Origin: VRUE01 sp963698085
Lineage (GTDB): Bacteria > Actinomycetota > Thermoleophilia > Solirubrobacterales > 70-9
Direction of reading: 5' to 3'
Length of the DNA stretch: 64,000 nt
Assembly: GCA_963698085.1 (NCBI GenBank)
Contig: OY969122.1
Span: 2,470,966 to 2,534,965 of the forward strand
The notes beneath the pieces are model-generated. The model was not told where the DNA came from and searched no databases. It saw only the letters and a list, made by a program, of their open reading frames with translations. Every line of letters begins with the position of its first letter. Within the stretch, counting starts at the first letter, position 1. This document shows, in pieces, positions 1-6,764 of this stretch. A program made the translations under genes and the position numbers.

Positions 1-1094
1 GAATGGACCTAATCGTCACCTCGGGTGGACTGGGCCCGACGGCCGATGACCTGACGGCGGAGGTGGTTGCGCGCTACGCGGAGCGCGAGATGGTCCTTGA
101 CGAGGACATGGAGGAGAAGATCGCGGCGATCCTCCGCAATTTTGCCCGGCGCTTCCGCTTCGACGAGGAGGCCGTGCGCGAGGCCAATCGCAAGCAGGCG
201 ATGATCCCCGAGGGGTCGATGGCGTTGGACCCGGTTGGCACCGCTCCAGGCCTGGTCGTGCCGGCTGAGGAGCGCGTGGTGGTCGTGCTGCCCGGCCCGC
301 CGCGCGAGCTGCGACCGATGTGGCCGCGTGCGATCGAGTCGCGCCCAGTGCAGGCGGTGCTCGCCCGCGCCACGCCGTTGCTCTCTTACACCGTGCGCAT
401 GTTCGGTATCCCGGAGTCGGAGATCGCCAAGAGCCTGCGTGAGATCGAGGGGGGTGGGGTCGAGCTGGGCGCGGTCGAGATCACGACCTGCCTGCGCCGT
501 GGCGAGATCGAGATCGACGTCCGCTATCGGGCGGAGGCGGCGCCGGTAGCCGAGGCGGTGCGCGCGGGTCTCGTCGACCGCCATACGCGACATCTGTTCA
601 GCATCGACGGCGAGACCGTCGATTCGCAGCTGGCGGGTCTTCTGCAGGGGCACCACCTAGCCGTCGCCGAGTCGTGCTCGGGCGGTCTCTTGGCCGCGCG
701 CATAACCGATCTGCCTGGCGCATCGGGTTACTTTTCGGGCGGGGTCGTGGCCTACTCGAACGAGGCGAAGGCCGAGCTGCTCGGCGTCGACCCAGGACTG
801 ATCGAGGCTCACGGCGCGGTCTCCGCCGAGGTGGCGGAGGCGATGTCTCGCGGCGCGCTGGAGCGCTTCGACGCCGACGTCGCCGTCTCGATCACCGGCA
901 TCGCCGGCCCCGATGGGGGGACTGAGGAGAAGCCGGTCGGCTACGTCTGCTTCGACGCCCGGCTCGCCGACGGCAAGAGCATTGCCCGCGATCCCGTCAT
1001 TCCGGGCGGTCGCGAGGACATCCGCGAGCGCTCCGCCCTGGTCTCGATGCACCTGCTGCGGACGCTGCTCGGCGACAACGACGCACCTATTTGA
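1..1094 (+). CDS. cinA: CinA-family protein, 5' end cut off by window edge
   Basis: The gene enters the window already open. The visible part begins inside the N-terminal molybdopterin-binding-like domain (IVTSGGLGPTADDLT, normally near residue 60), so roughly 60 residues are missing. The second half is a complete CinA C-terminal domain from about visible residue 205, with AESCSGG, GGVVAYSNEAK and SITGIAGPDGG. That domain deamidates nicotinamide mononucleotide in NAD salvage; the N-terminal domain is an ADP-ribose pyrophosphatase in some homologues. Both roles are family knowledge. The gene lies upstream of thpR and recA on the same strand; a cinA-(thpR)-recA neighbourhood is common in bacteria. 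Confidence 0.93.
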   Translation, partial: MDLIVTSGGLGPTADDLTAEVVARYAEREMVLDEDMEEKIAAILRNFARRFRFDEEAVREANRKQAMIPEGSMALDPVGTAPGLVVPAEERVVVVLPGPPRELRPMWPRAIESRPVQAVLARATPLLSYTVRMFGIPESEIAKSLREIEGGGVELGAVEITTCLRRGEIEIDVRYRAEAAPVAEAVRAGLVDRHTRHLFSIDGETVDSQLAGLLQGHHLAVAESCSGGLLAARITDLPGASGYFSGGVVAYSNEAKAELLGVDPGLIEAHGAVSAEVAEAMSRGALERFDADVAVSITGIAGPDGGTEEKPVGYVCFDARLADGKSIARDPVIPGGREDIRERSALVSMHLLRTLLGDNDAPI

Positions 1095-1149
1095 CGAAGC
1101 CGCCGTGCACTTTCCACATTCGTGGCGCGTTTCGTGCGTCGTGATCCCG

Positions 1150-1155
1150 TAGCTT
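1150..1155 (+). promoter_or_regulatory. Putative -10 of thpR (TAGCTT)
   Basis: TAGCTT ends 7 nt before the thpR ATG and no Shine-Dalgarno sequence is visible between them. This fits a leaderless transcript. Confidence 0.45.
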
Positions 1156-1162
1156 CGGCTGC

Positions 1163-1765
1163 ATGGCGAAGGAGAGACTGAAAAGCCCGCGGGCGAGGTT
1201 GTTCGTCGCCCTCGAGCTGCCCGCGGCGGTGCGAGCGGAGATCGCTTCCTGGGGACAGAAGGCGCTCGTGGACCCGGCGGTGCGCCCGGTCCGGCCCGAG
1301 TCGCTTCACATCACCCTCGCCTTCCTCGGTTGGCTGCCGGAGAAGGAGATCGCGCGCTTGGGAGCGATCGTCGAGGAAAGTGGGGGAGATGCCCCCTCGA
1401 TTCGGCTTGGCGACCCGGTGCAGCGTCCCAAGCGCGGCCGACCGCGCCCCTTCGCCCTTCCCGCCGAGTCGCCCGGTGCGGTCGCACTGCAGGTCAGGCT
1501 GCAGGAGAAGCTGGTCGCTGTGCGGCTCTACGAGCCGGAGAAGCGCCCGTTTTGGCCGCACGTGACCGTCGCCAGAGTGCGGCGCGAGGAACGTGGCTCG
1601 AAGCGCCCGGCATCGGTTTCAAAGCTTCCTGGGAGGCTGCCGCAAGGGTTGCTGCAACTCGTGGTTTGCCGCCGATTGACGCTCTACCGTTCTGAACTCC
1701 AGCCGCAGGGTGCGCAGTACACCCCGCTGGCGCAAGTCGAGCTGCCCGCAGGCGGGCGGCAGTGA
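1163..1765 (+). CDS. thpR: RNA 2',3'-cyclic phosphodiesterase (2H family)
   Basis: A 200-residue 2H phosphoesterase carrying the two diagnostic HxT motifs, HITLAFLG at residues 49-56 and HVTVARV at 133-139. Family members hydrolyse 2',3'-cyclic phosphates at RNA ends (LigT/ThpR), probably in the cytoplasm during RNA repair or turnover. The length is normal for the family. The C-terminal third is less conserved and arginine-rich. The gene sits between cinA and recA, with its stop only 10 nt before the recA ATG, so recA is probably co-transcribed with it. The start is set by an ATG 7 nt after a TAGCTT -10-like hexamer. Confidence 0.88.
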   Translation: MAKERLKSPRARLFVALELPAAVRAEIASWGQKALVDPAVRPVRPESLHITLAFLGWLPEKEIARLGAIVEESGGDAPSIRLGDPVQRPKRGRPRPFALPAESPGAVALQVRLQEKLVAVRLYEPEKRPFWPHVTVARVRREERGSKRPASVSKLPGRLPQGLLQLVVCRRLTLYRSELQPQGAQYTPLAQVELPAGGRQ

Positions 1766-1775
1766 GGTGAAAGAG

Positions 1776-2882
1776 ATGGCAGACAAGAAAGCGGCTCTGA
1801 AGGACGCATCGGCCAAGGAGGCCAAAGCGAAGGACGCGGCGCTGGAAGCCGCTGTGACCCAGATCGAGCGCGACTTCGGTCAGGGCGCCCTGATGCGCCT
1901 CGGCGCCGACGCGACGATCAAGATCCCGGCGATTCCGACCGGGGCGCTCTCGCTCGACCTGGCACTGGGCATCGGTGGGGTGCCGCGCGGGCGCATCGTC
2001 GAGATCTTCGGCCCGGAGTCCTCGGGCAAGACGACGCTGATCTACCACATCATCGCCGAAGCCCAGAGCCGCGGCGGTATCTGCGCCTTCATCGACACCG
2101 AGCACGCGATTGACCCGACCTACGCGCGCAAGATCGGCGTCGACACCGACGAGCTGCTGGTCTCCCAGCCCGACTACGGTGAGCAGGCGCTGCAGATCGC
2201 CGACCGCCTGATCGCTTCCGCTGCGATCGACGTAGTCGCGATCGACTCGGTCGCGGCGCTGACGCCGAAAGCCGAGCTCGACGGGCAGATCGGCGACACC
2301 ACCGTCGGCCTGCAGGCACGCCTGATGTCACAGGCGATGCGCAAACTGGCCGGCAACCTCAATCGGACCAACACCGTCTGCCTCTTCACCAACCAGATTC
2401 GCGAAAAGGTTGGCGTCCAGTTCGGCTCGCCCGAGACCCAACCGGGCGGCCGGGCGTTGAAGTTCTACTCCTCACAGCGCCTCGATATCCGCCGCATCGA
2501 GACCCTCAAGGAAGGGACCGAGGCGGTCGGCAACCGGGTGCGGGTCAAAGTCGTCAAGAACAAGGTCGCCTCGCCCTTCCGGCAGGCCGAGTTCGACATT
2601 GAGTACGGCGTCGGCATCTCGCGCGAGGGCGGCCTGCTCGACTTCGGCATCGAGCACGACCTGGTGCAGAAATCCGGCTCGTTCTTCTCCTACGGCAAGA
2701 CCCGCTTGGGCCAGGGGCGCAACAACGCCAAACAGTTCCTCGTCGAGAACCCCGAGATCGCGAGCGAGATCGAGACCAAGATCCGCACCGCGCTCGGCAT
2801 CGGTGCCGAGAACGTCGTGCCGGTGGCTGAGCCCGAGTCCGGAGAGAAGGCACCACCGGTTGCAGAGGCCCAAGCGGCCTAA
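1776..2882 (+). CDS. recA: Recombinase RecA
   Basis: A 368-residue RecA. The Walker A motif GPESSGKT is at residues 79-86, followed by a Walker B-type strand (VVAIDSVAAL), the DNA-binding loop segment LMSQAMRKLAGNLNRTN and the conserved GSPETQPGGRALKFY region. It forms ATP-dependent filaments on single-stranded DNA for recombinational repair and triggers the SOS response. The ATG at 1776 is preceded by a clear AGGTGA ribosome-binding site, which favours it over longer forms. No SOS box is evident in the 10-nt gap to thpR, so recA probably uses an upstream promoter. There is no recX after it, and a large inverted repeat overlaps the stop codon. Confidence 0.98.
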   Translation: MADKKAALKDASAKEAKAKDAALEAAVTQIERDFGQGALMRLGADATIKIPAIPTGALSLDLALGIGGVPRGRIVEIFGPESSGKTTLIYHIIAEAQSRGGICAFIDTEHAIDPTYARKIGVDTDELLVSQPDYGEQALQIADRLIASAAIDVVAIDSVAALTPKAELDGQIGDTTVGLQARLMSQAMRKLAGNLNRTNTVCLFTNQIREKVGVQFGSPETQPGGRALKFYSSQRLDIRRIETLKEGTEAVGNRVRVKVVKNKVASPFRQAEFDIEYGVGISREGGLLDFGIEHDLVQKSGSFFSYGKTRLGQGRNNAKQFLVENPEIASEIETKIRTALGIGAENVVPVAEPESGEKAPPVAEAQAA

Positions 2883-2980
2883 GGCGAGCTGGTCGGCGCA
2901 TATCGGCGTCCTCGGTCGCTCGCGTGCAGAGCACGCCACGCTCCCTGCGTCCCTGATCTGCTTGACCAGCTCGCCTTAGG
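2878..2980 (-). repeat. Family A structured repeat, copy 1
   Basis: A perfect 17-bp inverted repeat (2878-2894 with 2964-2980) closes a 69-nt interior. Read on the minus strand, the interior is almost identical to that of the copy at 6647-6747, including AAGCAGATCA, GGACGCAGGGAGCG and CGAGCGACCGAGGACGC. An inner GCGTGC/GCACGC hairpin lies in the middle. The left arm contains the recA stop codon. The closing stem differs in sequence from the other copy, yet both copies pair. Confidence 0.8.
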
Positions 2981-3005
2981 GATTAGACAAACACGTCTAT
3001 GGGAG

Positions 3006-3011
3006 TAGCAT
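3006..3011 (+). promoter_or_regulatory. Putative -10 of rny (TAGCAT)
   Basis: TAGCAT ends 9 nt before the rny ATG. No Shine-Dalgarno sequence is obvious, so the transcript may be leaderless or nearly so. Confidence 0.45.
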
Positions 3012-3020
3012 CCTCCCTAG

Positions 3021-4271
3021 ATGAAACTCAGCTTGTCGCCGTGGAAGTGGTCACGCGGCAACGGTTCAAAGCCAGATTTGGCGCTGGACCGGCTGGAGGC
3101 GCTGGATGCTCAGCTTGCCGAGCTAAGGCGCGCCGAACTCGAACGGCTTGCTTCGCTGAGCGCTGAGGAGGCACGCCAGGCGCTGATCGAGGAAGTCGAG
3201 GCTGACGCTCGCCGGCAGGCTGGGCTCACTCTGCGCAGGATCGAGAACGAGACCAGACACGAGGCAGAGCGGCGCGCCCGCGGCATTCTGGCCACCGCGA
3301 CGCAGCGCCTCGCCGGACCCCACGCCGTGCACTCGGCCACTCAGCTCGTGCAGCTGCCGAACGATGAGATGAAGGGCAGGATCATCGGTCGCGAGGGGCG
3401 CAACATCCACGCCCTAGAGCAGCTCACCGGCGTCGACATAATCGTCGACGACACGCCCTCGGCCGTGCGCCTCTCCAGCTTCGATGGCATGCGTCGCGAG
3501 ATTGCCCGCCTTACCCTTGAGCGGCTGATCGCCGATGGCCGCATCCACCCCGCCCGTTGCGAGGAGGCCTTTGAGCAGGCACGGGGGGAGATCAAGGACC
3601 GCATCGTCGAAGAGGGCGAGAGGGCGGCGCTCGACGCAAACGTGAACGGCCTTCACCCGGAACTGATCGAGATGCTCGGCAAGCTGCAGTTCCGCACCAG
3701 CTACGGCCAAAACGTGCTCACCCATCTGCTCGAGTGCTCCTACCTGGCGGCGCTGATCGCGCTCGAGCTCGGAGCGGCCGCCGATATCGCCCGGCGCGCG
3801 GCGTTGCTGCACGACATCGGCAAGAGCGCCGACCAGGACGCCGCGGGGAGCCACGCTCAGATCGGTGCTGGCCTAGCCCGCCGCTACGGCGAGAGCGAGG
3901 CGGTTGCGCATGCAATCGAGGCCCATCACGACGAGGTCGAGCCGCGCACTGTCGAGGCGGTGGTCGTGCAGGCCGCGGATGCCCTCTCGGGTGCTCGGCC
4001 GGGCGCCCGCGGCGATTCGCTGGAGGCTTACGTGGCCCGGCTGCACGACCTCGAGGCGCTCGCCGCGCGTCACACCGGGGTGGAAAAGGTCTACGCGATG
4101 CAGGCCGGCCGCGAGATGCGCGTCATGGTCGATCCCGGCGAGGTCGATGACGCCGGGGCGGCTTTGATCTCGCACGAGATCGCGGCGGCGATCGAGCGCG
4201 AGGTCTCCTATCCAGGGCGGATCAAGATCACCGTGATCAGGGAGAGCCGCGCCACGAATTACGCCCGCTAA
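3021..4271 (+). CDS. rny: Ribonuclease Y, short form without membrane anchor
   Basis: This 416-residue protein matches RNase Y, the endoribonuclease that initiates mRNA decay. It has a charged coiled-coil at residues 20-95, a KH domain with RIIGREGRNIHALEQ near 120-135, and an HD domain with LLHDIGKS near 255. Classical RNase Y is about 510-520 residues and starts with a transmembrane helix. Here the N-terminus (MKLSLSPWKWSRGNG) has no hydrophobic segment and goes directly into a shortened coiled-coil, so the enzyme is probably soluble. Upstream sequence is a hairpin repeat and offers no in-frame extension. It follows recA in the direction of transcription with its own putative promoter. Confidence 0.92.
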   Translation: MKLSLSPWKWSRGNGSKPDLALDRLEALDAQLAELRRAELERLASLSAEEARQALIEEVEADARRQAGLTLRRIENETRHEAERRARGILATATQRLAGPHAVHSATQLVQLPNDEMKGRIIGREGRNIHALEQLTGVDIIVDDTPSAVRLSSFDGMRREIARLTLERLIADGRIHPARCEEAFEQARGEIKDRIVEEGERAALDANVNGLHPELIEMLGKLQFRTSYGQNVLTHLLECSYLAALIALELGAAADIARRAALLHDIGKSADQDAAGSHAQIGAGLARRYGESEAVAHAIEAHHDEVEPRTVEAVVVQAADALSGARPGARGDSLEAYVARLHDLEALAARHTGVEKVYAMQAGREMRVMVDPGEVDDAGAALISHEIAAAIEREVSYPGRIKITVIRESRATNYAR

Positions 4272-4288
4272 GGGTCGCCGCCAATGGA

Positions 4289-4294
4289 TAGGAT
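4289..4294 (+). promoter_or_regulatory. Putative -10 of the 4304 gene (TAGGAT)
   Basis: TAGGAT ends 9 nt before the ATG at 4304, with no ribosome-binding site between. This is the same spacing as at many other genes here. Confidence 0.45.
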
Positions 4295-4303
4295 GCCGCC
4301 GGC

Positions 4304-4555
4304 ATGGACTACGAATTGATCTTCTACGTCTCCGGCGCGGCGCTCACCGTCTCCGCTGTGATCGTCAGCTTCCTCGGCCTGCGCCTGAAGGACTTTCCGG
4401 GGCGGCTCGGTCCGATCGTCACCGTCTGGTTTGTCGCCTTGGTTGGCGTCACCACCACCTTCGCCGTGCTCCACTCCCAGCACGAGGAAGAGCACCGCGA
4501 GCATGAGGTCGGCCTGCCGCAGGCCACCGAGGAAGCAGAACAAGAGGAGCATTAG
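4304..4555 (+). CDS. Small two-helix membrane protein with acidic His-rich tail
   Basis: An 83-residue protein of unknown function. Two hydrophobic segments (about residues 5-25 and 37-56) suggest two membrane passes with a short basic loop between them. The last 27 residues are hydrophilic and unusually rich in His and Glu (HSQHEEEHREHE), which could bind divalent metals, though that is only inference. It lies between rny and miaB in the same direction. A TAGGAT hexamer upstream supports the start. Codon usage is like that of its neighbours. I do not recognise a named family. Confidence 0.7.
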   Translation: MDYELIFYVSGAALTVSAVIVSFLGLRLKDFPGRLGPIVTVWFVALVGVTTTFAVLHSQHEEEHREHEVGLPQATEEAEQEEH

Positions 4556-4594
4556 ACGCCTGCAAACCGTCGCATCTCGGGGTTCGGCGTCTAA
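4552..4594 (-). repeat. ATGCGAC-loop hairpin, copy 1
   Basis: A 9-bp perfect stem (TTAGACGCC at 4552-4560, GGCGTCTAA at 4586-4594) closes a 25-nt loop. On the minus strand the loop reads GAACCCCGAGATGCGACGG, sharing GAAC and ATGCGAC with the hairpin at 56725-56769. It overlaps the stop of the 4304 gene and ends at the miaB promoter. Confidence 0.6.
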
Positions 4595-4597
4595 CCT
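4592..4597 (+). promoter_or_regulatory. Putative -10 of miaB (TAACCT)
   Basis: TAACCT ends 7 nt before the miaB ATG. It overlaps the right arm of the preceding hairpin, so hairpin and promoter cannot vary independently. Confidence 0.45.
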
Positions 4598-4604
4598 TTG
4601 GGCG

Positions 4605-5921
4605 ATGCCCAGCTATCACGTCACCACGTTCGGCTGCCAGATGAACGTGCACGACTCCGAGCGGATGCAGGGGATGCTCGAGTCGCTTGGCTACGAGCAG
4701 GCCGCGAGCCGTGCCGAGGCTGACCTGATCCTCTTCAACACCTGCTCGATCCGTGAGTCGGCGGACAACCGCTTCGTCGCCCATCTCGGCGAGGCGAAGC
4801 GGTTGAAGTCGGAAGACCCCGAGCGGGTTGTCGGGGTTGGGGGCTGCTGGGCGCAGTCGGTCAAGGAGGAGGTCTTCGAGCGCTTTCCCTTCGTCGACGT
4901 CGCCTTTGGACCGGGCCAGATCCACCGGCTTGCCGAGTTCCTCAACTCGGACTCGCTGACCGCCCAGGGCTACTTCGAGTTCGAGGACTTCTCCGGCCAC
5001 CTACCGGCGCGGCGTGAGCGTGAGTTCCAAGGGTGGTTGCAAATCTCGCAGGGCTGCAACTGCAAGTGCGCCTACTGCATCGTTCCCTCGACCAGGGGAA
5101 GGGAGGAGAGTCGTGACCCAGCCGAGCTGATTGCCGAGGCCGAGGCCCTGGCCGAGGACGGCGTGCTCGAGCTGACGCTGCTGGGCCAGAACGTCAACAG
5201 TTACGGCCGTGACCTCCCAGGCGGATCGCGGATCGGCTTTGCCGAGCTGTTGGCGCGGATCGACGCAGTCGAGGGAATCGAGCGAATTCGCTACACCAGC
5301 CCCCATCCCAAGGACATGAAGGAAGACGTGATCCGCGCCCACGCTGAACTGTCGTCGCTGTGCGAGCACATCCACCTGCCGCTGCAGTCGGGATCGAGCG
5401 CGGTCCTCAAACGGATGCGCCGCACTTACGATCGCCAGCGCTACCTCGATCGGGTCTCGCTGATCCGCGAGCATGTCCCCGACTGCGCGATCACCACCGA
5501 CATCATCGTCGGCTTCCCCGGCGAGACTGAGGCCGACTTCGAGCAGACGCTCGAGCTGGTCGACGAGGTCGGCTACGACAGCGCCTTCACCTTCGTCTTC
5601 TCGCCGCGGCGGGAAACCGAGGCGGCGACGATGGGGGACCAAGTGTCACATCCCATCAAGCGCGAGCGGATGGAGCGGCTGGTTGAGCTGGTACAGCGGC
5701 GGGCGAGGGAACGATCGCAGCGGTTCCTCGGGCGCGAGCTGGAGGTGTTGGTCGAGGGCCCCAGTCGCACCGATCCGACCCGGCTGCGGGGGCGGACCAG
5801 GCATAACAAGACGGTCAACTTTGACGGGGTTGCTGATGCTGGGGAGCTCATCACCGTCGAGATCACCGCTGCGACCTCGACGACGCTGGCCGGGGTAGCA
5901 GCAAAGCCAATTCCCGTTTGA
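4605..5921 (+). CDS. miaB: tRNA-2-methylthio-N6-dimethylallyladenosine synthase MiaB
   Basis: A 438-residue radical-SAM methylthiotransferase. The N-terminal UPF0004 domain carries the auxiliary-cluster cysteines (FGCQMN, NTCSIR, GGCWAQ). The radical-SAM motif is QGCNCKCAYC, followed by the C-terminal TRAM domain (RLRGRTRHNKTVNFDG). It adds a methylthio group to i6A37 of tRNAs, so it acts on the product of MiaA, which is encoded immediately downstream with a 4-nt TTGA overlap. The length is standard. The ATG at 4605 is chosen because the conserved YHVTTFGCQMN begins there and a TAACCT hexamer lies just upstream. Confidence 0.96.
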   Translation: MPSYHVTTFGCQMNVHDSERMQGMLESLGYEQAASRAEADLILFNTCSIRESADNRFVAHLGEAKRLKSEDPERVVGVGGCWAQSVKEEVFERFPFVDVAFGPGQIHRLAEFLNSDSLTAQGYFEFEDFSGHLPARREREFQGWLQISQGCNCKCAYCIVPSTRGREESRDPAELIAEAEALAEDGVLELTLLGQNVNSYGRDLPGGSRIGFAELLARIDAVEGIERIRYTSPHPKDMKEDVIRAHAELSSLCEHIHLPLQSGSSAVLKRMRRTYDRQRYLDRVSLIREHVPDCAITTDIIVGFPGETEADFEQTLELVDEVGYDSAFTFVFSPRRETEAATMGDQVSHPIKRERMERLVELVQRRARERSQRFLGRELEVLVEGPSRTDPTRLRGRTRHNKTVNFDGVADAGELITVEITAATSTTLAGVAAKPIPV

Positions 5922-6643
5922 ACGTTCTTGGGATCTTTGGACCGACTGGGGTCGGCAAGACTGGGGTCGCCATCGCGCTCGCCGAGCGACTTCGAGAGCG
6001 TGGTGAGGATCCGGTCGCTGTCTCTTGTGACGCGCTGCAGGTTTACGAAGGTCTCGAGGTTCTCACCGGGGTCGCCACCGCCGAGGAGCAAGAGAAGCTG
6101 GAGCATCGGCTGGTGGGCTTCGTTCCCCTTACCCAGCCGTTTTCTGTGGGGGATTACATGCGGCTGGCGCACGCGGAGATAGATGGGCTTGTAGCGGAAG
6201 GTAGGCGGCCGATCGTCGTCGGCGGGACTGGCCTCTACCTGCGCGCGGCCGTCGCGGAGCTGTCCTTGGAGAAGGTTCCAACCGGCTCCCGCGACTCTGA
6301 GCTGTGGTCGCCGGAGACGCGGCTGCCGACGACGATCTTTGGCTTGGACATGGATCGCGCGCAGCTAGATGAGCGAATCGATGCCCGTACCGAGGCGATC
6401 GTGGCCGATGGGGCGGAGGAGGAGGTGCGCAGGGCGGAAGCCCTGGGCCCCTCGCGCACGGCGCGCAAGGCGCTCGGCTTCGAGGAGCTGCTCTCCGGCG
6501 ACGTCGAGCAGATGAAGAAGCGCTCGCGCAACTACGCCCGCCGTCAGCTCACCTGGATGCGCAAGATCCCCAGTCTCCACTTGATCGATCGGACGGAGTT
6601 GCCCGATAAAGAGGTGGCAGGCTCGATGATTGAGCGGATCTAG
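5918..6643 (+). CDS. miaA: tRNA dimethylallyltransferase MiaA, internally shortened
   Basis: A 241-residue homologue of MiaA, which transfers dimethylallyl to A37 of tRNAs before MiaB acts. The P-loop GPTGVGKT (residues 8-15), SCDALQVYEGL, VVGGTGLYLRA and the C-terminal YARRQLTWMRK are all present. MiaA is usually about 290-315 residues. Here the sequence runs from GLYLRAAVAELSLEKVP straight to SRDSELWSPETRLPT, omitting about 60-70 residues that normally include the DP...PND..R..RALE helical region. The frame is continuous, so this is an in-frame deletion rather than a frameshift. The TTG start overlaps the miaB stop (TTGA). The function is likely but reduced confidence applies. Confidence 0.85.
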   Translation: MNVLGIFGPTGVGKTGVAIALAERLRERGEDPVAVSCDALQVYEGLEVLTGVATAEEQEKLEHRLVGFVPLTQPFSVGDYMRLAHAEIDGLVAEGRRPIVVGGTGLYLRAAVAELSLEKVPTGSRDSELWSPETRLPTTIFGLDMDRAQLDERIDARTEAIVADGAEEEVRRAEALGPSRTARKALGFEELLSGDVEQMKKRSRNYARRQLTWMRKIPSLHLIDRTELPDKEVAGSMIERI

Positions 6644-6646
6644 CAA

Positions 6647-6747
6647 AGGCCGTGTGTGGTCAAGCAGATCAAGGACGCAGGGAGCGTGGTGTGCTCCTGC
6701 ACACGAGCGACCGAGGACGCAGATATGCGCCGCGCCACACGCGGCCT
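6647..6747 (+). repeat. Family A structured repeat, copy 2
   Basis: A 13-bp stem (6647-6659 with 6735-6747, one G-T wobble) encloses a core nearly identical to the minus strand of 2878-2980. The inner hairpin is GTGTGC/GCACAC here against GCGTGC/GCACGC in copy 1, a compensatory pair change. It lies just after the miaA stop and just before the dapF promoter. Confidence 0.8.
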
Positions 6748-6750
6748 GCA

Positions 6751-6756
6751 TAGGCT
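6751..6756 (+). promoter_or_regulatory. Putative -10 of dapF (TAGGCT)
   Basis: TAGGCT ends 8 nt before the dapF ATG and directly follows the family A repeat. No Shine-Dalgarno sequence is present. Confidence 0.5.
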
Positions 6757-6764
6757 CCGCCACT

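Noticed and set aside
2883..3020. A recX gene after recA
   Set aside because: The spacer holds only the family A repeat and the rny promoter; no RecX-like frame exists nearby.
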